This document shows, in pieces, positions 21,561 through 35,000 of a DNA stretch of 64,000 nt. Each line of letters opens with the position of its first letter. Within the stretch, counting starts at the first letter, position 1. A model generated the notes under the pieces. That model searched no databases and was not told the DNA's origin. It saw only the letters and a program-made list of their open reading frames with translations. The stretch spans positions 41,983,897 to 42,047,896 of the forward strand of contig NC_034009.1 in NCBI RefSeq assembly GCF_000346465.2, given 5' to 3'. Source of the stretch: Prunus persica (lineage: Eukaryota; Streptophyta; Magnoliopsida; Rosales; Rosaceae). The position numbers were made by a program, and so were the translations under genes.

Positions 21561-21779
21561 GTGGCGACCACGCACGCATCAACGCCATACCTCTGCCGCC
21601 TAGAAACCAATTTTTTCTTTTGCCTCCACGGAGTCCAAAGGCCTCACCAAACAAACAGATAAAATTCAACGGCCAACCGAAAAAGAAACCTAAACTGTCA
21701 ATATTCGTCACATCACGTTAGCTTTCCTTCCGGCATAAGCAAAGCGTGTCTGCTTGCTCCCCGAGCCAACCCAAACCTT

Positions 21780-21787
21780 TATAAATA
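21780..21787 (+). promoter_or_regulatory. TATA box of small-protein gene B
   Basis: TATAAATA lies 129 bp before the ATG at 21909, in the same block as in gene A. Confidence 0.7.
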
Positions 21788-21908
21788 CCACTCATCACCC
21801 TCTGAAAACCCAAATGCTTCACTTCTCAAGCCCCAAACCACATCAAATTAGAAAAAACCCCATTTCTTCCTTCACTTGAACACCAAAAAAACCTATATAT
21901 TTTAGGCC

Positions 21909-22160
21909 ATGTCGACGGTAGGTTATGGTTTTGCTGAGGCATATGTGCTCAGAGGCCTCCACAAGAAGAAGCTGAAGATGGAGCAAGAAGAAGAAAGAGC
22001 CAAGCTGGGTGGAGCTGAATCTGAAATGGCTCAGCCTAGTGGTTGTTTGTTTCGGGTGATGAAGAAAGTCCATCCAAGCAATGGTCAGAGTCAAAGGGCT
22101 TGTTCAGCTGAAACAGATGAAACTGGAGAAGTTGGGGCTTTGAACCAGAAAGTAAGATAG
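21909..22160 (+). CDS. Small unrecognised 83-residue protein, copy B
   Basis: It is colinear with copy A without indels. Replacements concentrate in the middle and tail (ERVKLGRAESEIGQ to ERAKLGGAESEMAQ; TEETAEVRAL to TDETGEVGAL), while the first 35 residues are identical. Most of the differences change residues, so selection may be relaxed after duplication. The promoter, TATA box and 3' flank were duplicated together with the ORF. Function unknown. Confidence 0.7.
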   Translation: MSTVGYGFAEAYVLRGLHKKKLKMEQEEERAKLGGAESEMAQPSGCLFRVMKKVHPSNGQSQRACSAETDETGEVGALNQKVR

Positions 22161-23244
22161 AGCTCAGGCTCATGACATTTGTAGCAGCTTTCTGTAAAAT
22201 GGGTTGTGCAAAAAAAAAAAATTGTTCTGATAAAGTCTCTGTTTGGGCTGAGTCATGCTTTTACCCTAAGACTTTTTAATGGGTTGGATCTATTGGTTTC
22301 AGTCCAAATTCCGGGCCCAGTTTGTATTATTATGACAGCAATTGTTTTTTTATTTGTTTATATTATCATTATAATTTATTTTGATGCACTTAAGCATACT
22401 CATTACACATTTAACTTTGTTTTGTTGATGGCCCAAAAATTGGTTCAATGAATACTTTTTCAAGAACACGAACGATTTAATGTGGTTTTTCAAAGCCAGC
22501 CTACAAACATAATGATGTTGATATAGCATAATGCACACTTATCTGCCCCCAATGTGGGACCTAATGACTCGGCCTTATCATATATAGTGAGAATATCATT
22601 TTGATCCTCCACCTTTTGTTCTTGTTTGTCAAACAAGTAACATCTAGGGCTTAATTATTGATATGCCTCGTACTGTACTCATGTCACGTCGAATTATTTA
22701 TTAGATTTTTTTGACAAGAGTTAGTGCAAAATGAGACACTAAATTCAAGTTTGGATAATTAGATAAGACAAATTGAATGTTAGAGGGCGAAATGAGACTG
22801 AAAATAAAACAGAATTTTAAGGGCCATATCTATACGACTATATCAATAATTAAGCCTAAAATTATTCTCACAATCTCTCTCAGTCACTTCTAAGAAGAAC
22901 TAGGAGACTGAGGCCTATAGCCTATGTGTGACGTTTGAGCTTGTGGGTGAAGATAGTAATGTATTTGTAATTAGTGATTTATACGCTCATGAATTTGGAA
23001 TGGCATCATCAAATTGACTTTTGCACACACACATTGATTGATTACTATTTGATTAATTAAGTATATTACCAAAATTAGTAGGACCTAAAAGATGTCATTT
23101 TCTCATGTAAAATCAAATCACATGTATTATGCAAAACCACTTTTTCACTTTTTACTAATTTCCCATCCACTCATGATATTCATCAAATTATAATTAAATT
23201 CACAAAAAATCATCTCAACATAAAAAGAAAAGGTACTCCAGGTG

Positions 23245-23293
23245 CACGTGTTTCCAGATAGTATCACGTGCAAAATGCACGTGATGTCACGTG
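23245..23293. promoter_or_regulatory. Cluster of four CACGTG G-boxes
   Basis: CACGTG is at 23245-23250, 23265-23270, 23278-23283 and 23288-23293, in the downstream flank of gene B. It is homologous to the 20650 cluster but has one more site. Confidence 0.5.
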
Positions 23294-23659
23294 ATTAACT
23301 TGGGTTTTGCTGTGAAGATATATCTCACCCTCTTGACTCTTTTTTTTTTTTTTTGTGCATTTGAAAGAAAAAAAAATAGTGCCCTACCGCACCAAACCCA
23401 TGTGCATGGTCAGTAGTGGTGGTGATGGTCCCACGATTCCCATTCCCATTCCTGCAAGCCCAAAATTCATGGGTTCTTCTTCATTCCTGGACCTCAGAAT
23501 TCAGATCAATCATCATATTGCAGCTCCACTTTTTTATGTGTCTTGGCTGTGTATTAGTGTCCTTTTGTGTTCTCCCAGTGTACTTTTGATTTCTGTAAAT
23601 TGTAAATTTGGCCAAATCTAACTTAGATACTGCCATTGTTTCATTCTTATTGTTGATGG

Positions 23660-23860
23660 AACAATTTTGCTTATCATTTTAACTCAAGGTGTATGCTCAC
23701 CATTCATCTCAATATTTGACACGTGTCGATAATTATAATTATGGTTACATAAATCAAAGTAAAAAATCAACTATTGTTATGCTTATAGACACGTGTCAAG
23801 TATTAAGAATAGTGATGAGCGTACAACTTGAGTTAAAATGATGAGCAAAAATATTTCCAA
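23660..23860. mobile_element. MITE-like inverted repeat
   Basis: Left arm tgcttatcattttaactcaag and right arm cttgagttaaaatgatgagca are inverted, and the pairing continues inward to gacacgtgtc on both sides (about 23720 and 23790). Total length is about 200 bp. There is no clear target duplication and no coding content. Confidence 0.65.
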
Positions 23861-23864
23861 AAAT

Positions 23865-24465
23865 GTAATCTAGTCACCAAATTACTCTTTAAGGTAAAAT
23901 TCTTAGGGTTTAAGAAATGTTATTTTGTCATAAAGTTTGACAATATGTCTGACTGTGAATTGAAAGTGTTAATTACATTGATTCTTGTTTAAATGTGTGG
24001 TTCAAAATTTACAATCTAGCAGCACAAATATGTCAAGAGAAGATTATTGCTCAAAGTCTTTATGATTTTCAATTTGTGAATACTACTTCCAATATGCACT
24101 TTTTGACAACAGATTTTCCCATAGGTTTCTCGTGAGTTTTAATTAGGTGATTGTGGTATGTCTTCATTTCCTTTTCACTTTTGAAGGAGTACAAGTGACT
24201 TTGTAACTTGCAAGCAAAGAAGCATGATTTATGATTTCCAGGTTTGAATTATTAGCCCCAGTAATCTACCCAAATTATAATGAAATCCATAATTCTAAAT
24301 TATAATCTTTTATTCATATTTCATGTAATTCTTTAATATGATTCACTGCTAAACAATTAAAAATACTACCAATTTAGCCCCCATCATTAAGGGCCAAATT
24401 AGTGCCAAAGTGGTGAAAAAACAAGGGAGGGGTATTGCAGTAAAGTTCCAACCACTCCAATGAGA
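23865..24465. other. Intergenic AT-rich DNA
   Basis: No gene, RNA gene or clear repeat is seen here; it lies upstream of the NT-C2 gene leader. Confidence 0.5.
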
Positions 24466-26079
24466 AGTGAAAGGCAAAACCCAGAGTCACAGACAAACAG
24501 ACAATGACATCACCACGCACACCACCCATTATAAGAAAAAAGTAGAAAACAAAATAAATAATAAATACAAAAATAAAAAAGATTTAAGAGACAGACAAAT
24601 GCAGGCTTTGGCGGGTTTCCAGAATCTGAAGTTGATATTTGAGCTGAAAACCCAGCTCTATCTTACCTTATTAATGCTCTTAACCCTTCCATTTACTGCT
24701 TATTTACGCCACCCACCCATAACCACACATACACAGAGACAAACAGTAGCACTCTCTCTCTCTCTCTCTCCGAGTCTCTTAGAACCTTCTTAACCAAGAT
24801 TACTTGCTGTTCCTTCCACCTTAAGCACCTACAGATCCACAGCTAGGTACCTACCCGCACTGCATCATCCTCATTGCCATTATAATATTAGACAACAAAG
24901 TCTAATTTTTTATAACTATACACATTATATAATTTATATTTTATTTATGGGTTTTGAATTTTGAGTGTCAAGGTGTCAACTTTACTAGTTTTACTTGCTG
25001 CCCCTATTCTCTTCACACCAGCACAGCATTTGTGAAGCTGTGTGGTGCCATTGGATTCTTTTGGCGTTTCTGATAATTGGGTTTGAATTTTGGGACATTG
25101 GACTGTTGTTTGCTGCATGTGGTATTTACTTGTTATTCCAAATAATGGGTTTTTGACGATGTGTTCTAGACAAACAGTGATTTCGGTTTTTGAAGTTTCC
25201 ACATTTGGCTAGGCATTTCCGGTCTGGGAAGTTGGATTTGTCTCGAACACAGTCGTATTGGCTATTTTGTCAGTCTTGTAGCAGCAGCGGCCTTGCGTTT
25301 GTTTTCTGAGGTTCTTCTTCTTCTGGGTCTTGCTTTTGTCGGTTTGCTGGAGCTGGCATCTGAATCCCCTGCTTTTTTCCCGAGCTTGGATCCGGCGTAT
25401 CCTCAACTGGGATTTTGAATTTGTTTCTGGGTTTTCCCTTTTGGGCAAGTCTGTGCCTAGTCCTACAAGGTTTGTGCTCCAATTTAGATTTACTTATCTT
25501 CCCAAACTGGTTCCCTTTTAACTTTCTTACATTACCTTCTGTTTGGCTGCTGAGAATTACGGAGAAAACTGATTGGAAAAGAAAATCTTGGATTATATAG
25601 ATGGATGTAGCTAAATCTGATCAGACCAAATAGTAATGTTAGGCTTGTAAGTGTTGGTTTTAGTTTTACTTTGAATTTTAAGTTAATGTTCAAAATAATG
25701 TCATGTTTTTCTACATGGACGCACTAGAGTATTTCGTAGTGCAGCGTGATCTGACCCATCTGACTTGTATCTGCATTTTGAGCCAATTTGTTTATATACC
25801 CATTTCATTTTGGAAGGGGGAAAGGGGATCACTCTCTCTAACTTCTTGTTTTTCCTACATGGTTCATAAGCATTTGTGAGGACTAAAATATGGCTTTGCT
25901 TTTCTGGCATATTGTTTATCATCCAAGAGATGTAACTTCTAATTTGCATGAGCAGTCTCAAATTTCATTCCATTTGTTGTGGAAATAATGCAATCACTCT
26001 TAATTGATTTACAATGGTGCAGGAGAATGGATTTGGAACCTTGATGTTACACAGTTGACTATAGATAGATTATCCAGTA
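24466..26079 (+). promoter_or_regulatory. Promoter and 5' leader of the NT-C2 coiled-coil gene
   Basis: A CT microsatellite (about 24752-24770) in a pyrimidine-rich stretch is typical of plant transcription starts. A likely leader intron ends at the acceptor ttacaatggtgcag (about 26023). The leader is then gagaatggatttggaacc up to the start codon at 26080. Short ORFs here look like leader artefacts. Confidence 0.5.
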
Positions 26080-29000
26080 ATGTCGAGGATCACTAAGTGG
26101 AAGCTTGAGAAGACAAAAGTAAAAGTGGTTTTCAGGCTACAATTTAATGCTACACATGTAAGTTCTAACTTCTTAGAATTTACTGCTGAAATTCTATCTT
26201 ATTAATTTTATTGTAAATTTGTTTTTTAGATTCCTCAATTGGCTTTTCAGAGGATCAATATTTTTTGTTTTGTTTTCTGTTGATAATTTTAATACTTTCC
26301 CATTTGTATTCACTTCTTATGAAACCCATGCATAAACTTCTGGCCTGTAACTGTTGTTGATGCAAAAATCAGTGTTGAATAAATCTTCTAAGCTGCCAAT
26401 TTAGATTCACCAGTTTGTGGAAAATAGGCTTTGTCTTGTGACTTTTATGTTTGCTGCTTCTATATCGCTACTAACATTTTCCTGGTAATTGCCTGAATCT
26501 GGTATTCTATTGTGTCATATGATGTGTAAGATAATCTAAAATGGACTGTAAACTTAACGCAAGTAATGTGGCCCTGTTGCTCCCATTAGTTGACGTGTTA
26601 TTTAATTCTAGTTTCTTATGGCTAATGGCTTAGAGCATCTACAATCTTTGTCCCTGTCTTTTAGTTAAAATTGAGCTAAAAACACTAGAAAACTATTTTA
26701 GGAGCTCTCTATAAATTTCAACTCCAACCATACTCCATAGGTTTTTCTTTTTGGGTCTGAATACTCCATAGGTTAGGAGTCATAAATGTTTTCATTCTTT
26801 TCTAATTGAGCATAATTGCTCTCTCTCTTTATAAAATAATAACAAAAATAGTCAACATTAATAAAAGTTTTAAAATATTATTAAAGTAAAGCAACATTTA
26901 ATTATGGGGAGCCACTAGGAGTCTTTTCTCTCCTATAGCATGATTGGAAAACATGGTGTTATATGTAGCAGCTACAATCTATGCTACGACTGAATACAAT
27001 GTTTCTTTCTGCATGGTCCAGGTTCCACAAACCGGATGGGATAAGTTGTTTATATCTTTTATACCTGCTGATTCCGGAAAGGCAACTGCAAAAACAACCA
27101 AGGCAAATGTGAGGAATGGGACCTGCAAATGGGGAGATCCTATCTATGAAACTACAAGACTTCTACAAGACACTAAAACAAAACAATATGATGAGAAGCT
27201 TTACAAACTCGTGGTAACCATGGTAGTATTCCTTCAGAAGTCTTATTCATTAAAAATAATGTTTCTGATTTAAAATTCGGTTGATTCATGAACTAACTTT
27301 TCTCTAGTCCCTAATCACCATTGGAGCAGCTGACTGCAGACTGCAGCCATTACCTTGTTTAAACTGAGTTTAACTTTGTTTTTGGCCTAAATCTAACTGA
27401 CATCAGGGTTCTTCACGGTCTAGTGTCCTGGGTGAGGCTAATATCAACCTTGCTGATTATGCTGATGCGTCAAAGCCTTCTTCTGTTGCACTGCCTCTCC
27501 ACGGGTGTGATTCTGGAACTGTTTTACATGTGAGAATCTCTGAAGTTCAAAGTAGACAAAATGTTCCTAGGAAAGCTAGTTTTCTTCTTTTTTTAACTTC
27601 CAGTAAACACTGTTAGTTGTTCTTCAATGCTGGTTATTAACTATAATTTACTTCTTTTCGACAATTGTTTTTTGTCTTAATCCACGTCAGGTTACTGTAC
27701 AGCTGCTAACTTCTAAAACTGGCTTCAGGTAGGCATTAAAACATGTTAATCTCTTGCTTTATCTAATTTCAGTAGTTAATCTGTACTTCTTTTCCTTTCA
27801 GAGAGTTTGAGCAGCAGAGGGAGCTCAGAGAGAGTGGTCTACGAACAACCTCTGACCAGAACAGAAATGATGTATCCACAGCTAGAAGAATATCATCTTC
27901 TGAAGATACAGTGAATGATCAGATGGATAAGGTCAGTCTTTTTCTTCTGTCACTGTTCGTTCCATGGAGTATATGATGGTTCACTGTCTTGGAGTCTGCA
28001 TTTATATTTCTATTGAACTTTTTGAAAAACATAAGCTCCTTGAAACAAATATTTCAGAATTTTGTCCATCTTTGCATAAATCATTTCTATTTTATTATTT
28101 CACTCTTTTATTTGTTTTGTTTAAATACGAAATAAAAGTTTATTGGGAAAAGGAGCAAAACATGCAATAGGAGATGGACAAGCAGTCCACCTAGGCAATA
28201 ACAACTAAAAACATAATACAAGGAAAACCACACTCAATACAACATTTCAGACAAATCAAGATAAATATTGCTAAATGGAACATCCCGAAACTCCAGAGCA
28301 CACAATACAATAGGGGATGTGCCTGTACGATAAATATTATTTCAGTTCAGTTTTTCTTATTGATAGCACATCGATGATCTATCTCTATCTCTTTTGTCTG
28401 GTATATGCTGGTCGCATGTCTTTTTATTACATGATCTAACTTAAAACTAGTAATCCTCTGAGGCATGTCTGGCATGTATGGAAGATAAATATAGATTCAG
28501 ACAAAACAAACACCTTTCTCAGAACACGTTTGTGCTATCAAAGATGAAATTAGGCTCACTGTTGCTGCTATGATTTTAAAGACATAAAGATGAAGCAAGG
28601 GATTCTAATTCACTTTGAAATATAGTATACTTCTGTATCTGATGAGAAAGATAGGCCTGCTTTTGCAGAGTTTATGGGTATATCTTGAAGGAAGTTGAGG
28701 TTCCACCCCAAAACCAATTGGCAATGGGAGGAGTAGCCCAACTCCTTATAAACCTAGGCTAGGTCCCTTAACATTTCAATGTGGGACAAACACTCCCAAC
28801 ATGCCCCCGCACATGTGGCGAACTTTCAAGCCTAACACGTGGACAACACATATTGGGTGACGTGGGAGCACGTGTGGCCGTTGGGCCAAACACGTGAAGC
28901 CTTGCTCTGATACCATGAAGGAAGTTGAGGTTCCACCCCAAAACCAATAGGCAATGGGGAGAGTAGCCCAACTCCTTATAAACCTAGGCTAGGTCCCTTA

Positions 29001-32000
29001 ACATTTCAATGTGGGACAAACACTCTCAACATATCCGTCCCCTTTGAACAATTTCCATGAGTCAGTTACTGAGAAACTTGACGTCTCTCACAAATTCTGA
29101 GAATGATAACCCTTGCGTTTTCTTGTACTTGTAATGTTGCGTTTTATTGTACAAATTTAAAAACTTTCCATTATATGAGTTCTTTTACTGGATGGAGTTA
29201 TTATCTTTGTGATAGGCGTTCTGATCTGTTGTCATAATATATGTTTCCAATAAATTTTTTCTTCTTTTTACAGATGAATGCGAGAGTTAAATTTAAAGAA
29301 CTCTCTCCCCTTGAAGAGGAGGTTGGGCTGAATGAAGAGTATGCAGATTCAACTGTTGGATTTGATGGTTCTTCCAATACTTCGGAAAGTATATATGCTG
29401 AAAAACATGATACGTCCAGCACCCATGAGATTGATAGTCTTAAGAGTACTACCTCTGGTGATTTAGGTGGATTGTCCCTTAGTCAAAGTCCTGGACAAGA
29501 GAAAGGAGACCCCTCTGATCAGCAGTTCTTGGCACAGGGGACCAATGAGTGGGCTCATGGCTGGGGTTCTGACTTTTCTGCAGACGCTGGCCTGCCAAAT
29601 TCTTATGAGGAAAATAGTAGACTTAGAGGAAGCTTGGAAGCAGCTGAATCATCTATTCTTGAGCTTAAGCAGGAGGTGAGCACTCTACAGAGTCATGCTG
29701 ATGAAATAGGCATTGAAGCACAAAAATTTTCCGTTCAACTTGATGCTGAAATTGCTTCTGGAGAACGATTAGCAAAAGAAGTTTCCGTACTGAGATCAGA
29801 ATGTTCAAAGTTGAAAGAAGATCTTGAGGAGCAAAAAAGTTCCAAATTAAGCAGAGAAACTATTGAGATAGGCCAGGATTACCTTTTTCATGAGTTACAG
29901 CTCAGGTGGTTTAAAGGGCTTTCAGACATGGATGATAAAATAAGAGAGCTTCAGAGAAAGGCATGCTTTGGAATACATGAAATGGACTTCGCATCCTTTC
30001 TTTCGGATTTCGAGGGATTGCTTGGTGTTCTGCAAGTTCTCAAACAAGAAACTGGACAGGCAAGTTCAGGGCTGAACTTGACAAGCGTAAAGCAGGCCGA
30101 TGAAATGAGTTTACATAAACGTGAGCAATTAGTAATAGGAACCAGGTTTGATGCAGATTTTTATCAACCAGAAGGTGTGCTTCATTGTCTAAGCATACCT
30201 GGCCCAGTGTTGCAAGACTTTGATTCTGTAGATGCTGCCAATGCAATGAAAGGAGAAGTCTTTGAGCTTTTAAGAGAGGTGAATGAGTTGAAAGCTGAAC
30301 GAGAAAGCCTTGCAAAGAAAGCAGACCAGATGGAGTGCTACTATGAAGCTCTCATTCAGGAACTTGAGGAAAACCAGAGACAGATGATGGGAGAATTGCA
30401 GAATCTCAGAAATGAGCATTCTACTTGCCTGTACACAATTTCATCCACTAAAGCTGAGATGGAGAGAATCCAGCAAGACATGAACAATGAGAGAATAATA
30501 TTTTCCAAAGAAAAGTGTGATTTCGATTCTCTGAACAAGGAGCTTGAAAGAAGGGCTACTACAGCAGAAGCAGCACTTAAAAGGGCACGCATGAATTACT
30601 CCATTGCTGTGAACCAGTTACAGAAGGACCTTGAATTGCTTTCTTTTCAGGTTCAGTCCATGTATGAGAATAATGAGAACCTCATTAAACAGGCTTTTGC
30701 AGATTCTTTGCTTCCAAGCTTACCTGCATGTGAAGAAACCCTGCAGAATCAGAAGTTGGATTCAGAGGAATCTCATTCTGCAGAACACTTGCAGTGTCAG
30801 AATCAGTTCTCTGGGATAAACAAACAGCATTTAGATGGGAATATATTATCAGAGGATTTGAGAAAATCTCTCCTCTTTCAGAAGGGGCTTTACCAAAAGG
30901 TTGAAGAAGAACTTTATGAAGTGCATCTGGTGAATGTGTATTTGGATGTCTTCTCAAAGACTTTACAGGTTACTTTGGTTGAAGCAAGTGCTGACTTTGG
31001 ATTGACTAAAGAGAAAGTGCATGACCTTTCACAACAGCTGGAGCTTTCAACTGAGTCCAATGAGTTATTGATGCGGAGGCTGCAGACTGCACTGGATGAG
31101 ATTCGCTTCCTGAATGAGTACAAGGATACTTGCAATTCGAACTGCAATGACTTGGCTCTGAGGAACCAAGTTTTGGAAGCAGATTTACAAAACGCCACTA
31201 GTGAAAATGATCTTCTTATCCAGAAGATTGCTGAATGGAAAGATATGATAAAAGAATATGAAACTTATGAGAGCAAATACAAAGCCTGCACTACTGAAAA
31301 ATTACAGCTGGAAAATTTGTTGAAAAAGGAAACCCTAGAAAATGACACTCTTCAAAATAGACTTTCATCTTTGCAGGAAGAGTTGAAATATGTCAGAACT
31401 GACTTTGATGAGCTGACTTATGTGAAGGAAAATCTGCAGAATATTGTGAACTTTCTACAGGGTAAGTTATGGAATCTGTTGGCATCTTATGACCAAAAGT
31501 ATAAAGGCATGGATCTCTGCATTGGATGTGTCAGTCAGGACTTGGAATCCAAAGATTTAACAGGTGTAGTGTTGCAAATAGAACAGCTTCAGCACAATGC
31601 ATATGAGAAGATTGTCCAGCTTATGGAGGAGAAGAAAGACATAGCACAAGAAAGAGATATAGCTCGGGAGTCTTTAAGCGCAGCAGAATCTGATAATCTG
31701 ATCATAAAAAGGCAATTTGAACATGATCTACGAGGTATAATGGATAAACTAGAACTTTCAAACGCCCTGGTGCGAAAGCTCCAGTTACAAGTTGAGGCCC
31801 TTGCAAACAGACCTGAGATTAGTTCTGTAGCCGAAGAGAATTATGCACAACAGTACAGAGAACTTTTTTCTGATCTTAATCAGTTAGAAATGGAGCTGCA
31901 GCAACTTACTTCTAAAAACCAGGACCTTGCTGGTCAAATTATGGAGTTTGAGAAGGTAACTGAAGAACTGGGAAGGTGTAAACTGTCCATGGCAGCAATG

Positions 32001-35000
32001 TCAGAGGAAAAAGAAGCTTTGATAATTTCCTTACAGGACAAAACTGAAGAATCTTCCAAGCTTGCTCAGGAGCTTAATAGTTTGCAAGGAAGTTTGCTCT
32101 CCTTGCATGATGATTTGCAAACTGAGAGAAATCTCGGAGATAAGTTAGAGAGTACAATTACAGATCTCACTTCCCAGTTGAACGAGAAGAATTGCCAGTT
32201 GCTAGGTTTTGATGGGCAGAAGGCTGAGGTTGTCTATCTCAAACAATTGTTATCTGATCTAGAACTAGAGAAATCAAGAGTTTCCGGTCTCTTATTGGAC
32301 TCTGAAGAATGTCTAAAAGATGTCCGTGAAGAATGTTCTTCCGTATCTGCTTTGGAAGGTCAATTGTCTGAAATGCATGAATTTTCAATAGCTGCTGATG
32401 TTGGACTTACTTTCACAAAAACTCAATATGAGACCAGGATTGAAGAAATAGGAAGGTGTAACATGACCATAGCAGCATTGTCAGAGGAAAAAGAAGCTTT
32501 GATGACGTCCTTACAGGATAAAACTGAAGAATCTTCCAAGCTTGCTCTAGAGCTTAAATATTTGCAAGGAAGTTTGCTCTCTTTGCATGATGAGTTGCAA
32601 ATTGAGAGAAATCTCAGAGATAAGTTAGAGAGTGCAATTACAGATCTCACTTCCCAATTGAACGAGAAGCATTGCCAGCTGCTTGGTTTTGATCAGCAAA
32701 ATGCTGAGCTTGTCCATCTCAAACAATTGGTATCCGATCTAGAACTAGAGAAATCAAGAGTTTCCCGTCTCTTGTTTGACTCTGAGGAATGTCTAAAAGA
32801 TGCCCGTCGAGAATGTTCCTTCATATCTGCTCTGGAAGCTCAATTGTCTGAAATGCATGAGTTTTCAATAGCTGCTGATGTTGGACTCACTTTCACAAAA
32901 ACTCAATTTGAGACCAGGATTGAAGAACTAGGAAGGTGTAACCTGACCATAGCAGCATTGTCAGAGGAGAAAGAAGCTTTGATGGTGTCCTTACATGATA
33001 AAACCGAAGAATCTTCCAAGCTTGTTCTGAAGCTTAATAGTTTGCAAGGAAGTTTGTTCTCTTTGCATGACGAGTTGCAAATTGAGAGAAATCTCAGAGA
33101 TAAGTTAGAGGGTACAATTACAGATCTCACTTACCAATTGAACGAGAAGAACAACCAGTTACTAGATTTTGATCACCAGAAGGCTGAGCTGGTCCACCTC
33201 AAACAATTGGTATCAGACCTGGAGCTTGAGAAATCCAGAGTTCTCCGTCTCCTGTTGGATTCTGAGGAATGTCTGAAAGATGTTCGTGAAGAATGCTCTT
33301 CCATATCAGCTTTGGAAGCTCAGTTATCTGAAATGCATGAATTTTCAATAGCTGCTGATGTTGGATTCACTTTTGCAAAGACTCAATATAGGGCCATGAT
33401 CGAAGAGCTTGGTCAGAAACTTCAGTTTTCAGATAGCCATGTTTCCGAGCTTCGTAACGATCACCTCAATGTAGAGAATATGCTTAATAAATGTCTTGCT
33501 AGCGAAAGGCATTACCTTGAAGAGAACACCAAATTGATGGCAAGTCTCAGTTCCCTTAAATCTGAGTTGGAAGCCTCCAGTGCTCAAAATAGGATACTTC
33601 TTGATACAAACAGTGCCATGAGGACTGAACTTGAGGAATACAAGGAAAGAGCAGAAAATGTGGAGGGTGTTGTCCACGTGGATAACAGTCAGTCTGTTCT
33701 TGAGATTGAAAGGCTGGAGTATACTTTGATGACTTCTGAAGAAGAGATTGATAACCTGATATTCTCCAAGGAAGCACTAGAAGTCAAAGTTTTAGTACTC
33801 AAAGCCAAGTTGGATGAACAGTGCGCTCAGATAACCTTGCTGGAAGGATATAAAGATGAATTGATAATGTTGCGCAATAAATGTAGCGAGCTTACACAGA
33901 GGCTTGCCGAACAGGTTTTGAAGACAGAAGAGTTTAAGAACTTGTCCATCCATTTTAAGGAGCTTAAAGACAAGGCTTATGCTGAGGGTCTCCATGCACA
34001 TGATAAAAGAGAACCAGAAGGGCCGCCAGTTGCTATGCAAGAGTCCTTAAGAATTGCATTCATCAAAGAGCAGTATGAAACCAAGCTGCAAGAACTGAAA
34101 CAACAGCTTGCTATGTGCAAGAAGCATAGTGAGGAGATGCTCATGAAATTACAAGATGCAATCAATGAAGTTGAGAACAGGAAGAGATCTGAAGCTACTC
34201 ATGTAAAGAGAAATGAAGAGCTAGGAATGAGGATCTTGGAATTGGAGTCTGACCTACATTCAGCGCTTTCTGAAAAGCGTGAAATAATGAAAGCCTATGA
34301 CCTGATGAAGGCTGAAAAGGAATGCTCATTAATAAGCCTTGAGTGCTGTAAGGAAGAAAAACAACAACTTGAAGCGTCTTTGCAAAAGTGCAATGAGGAA
34401 ATGGCTAAAATTGCTTTAGAACTCACCTCAACGAAGGATTTGCTTGAGAGTTCTTCAGCTTCTATAAATAATCAGGGGGAAGGCAATGGCAGTTTACACA
34501 AAGCAGATTACATATCTGATGATCCAGTTGTTGAAAAAGTTCGCCACAAGAAATTGACATCTGGCGTGCAAAGCAGCATAGTAAGAGAGGACCCGTTAGC
34601 TAAGTTTTCTGAGCTAGATTTAGCGAATTATGAAGCAGCTGATCCTGAATGCTTGAATTCCATTGATGAAGTAGACCAATCAAATGGACTCATCAATATA
34701 CACTCTGAGCAGGTACTTAACTGTTTTAATCTCTATATAGAGAAAGTTACTCCATTGATACTCTAATTTGTGCAACTATTTAGCATCAGCATGCTTATGT
34801 TAGCTTATACACGTTCTGGATATTTCACTCTTCTCGATTAAGATTCTGGAAAAGTGAACAAGAATTCCTTTTTCATACTGCCCTCAGCGAAAAAGGTGCT
34901 TTTAGTTTGCTATACTTTTGTGCTTTTTCCCATCATAGAGAGTTTGATGGTGCTCCTAAAGGGTATAGTTCCTATACTAGTTGACAACTTGACAGTACCT

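Noticed and set aside
24467..24793. 108-residue ORF upstream of the NT-C2 gene
   Set aside because: Ends in a CT microsatellite (Ser-Leu run) in what looks like the promoter or leader; no family resemblance.
29201..34165. Numerous minus-strand ORFs (60-94 residues) opposite the giant exon
   Set aside because: Shadows of a 5.4-kb coding exon; two of them (near 32423 and 32903) are 480 bp apart simply because of the tandem repeats.
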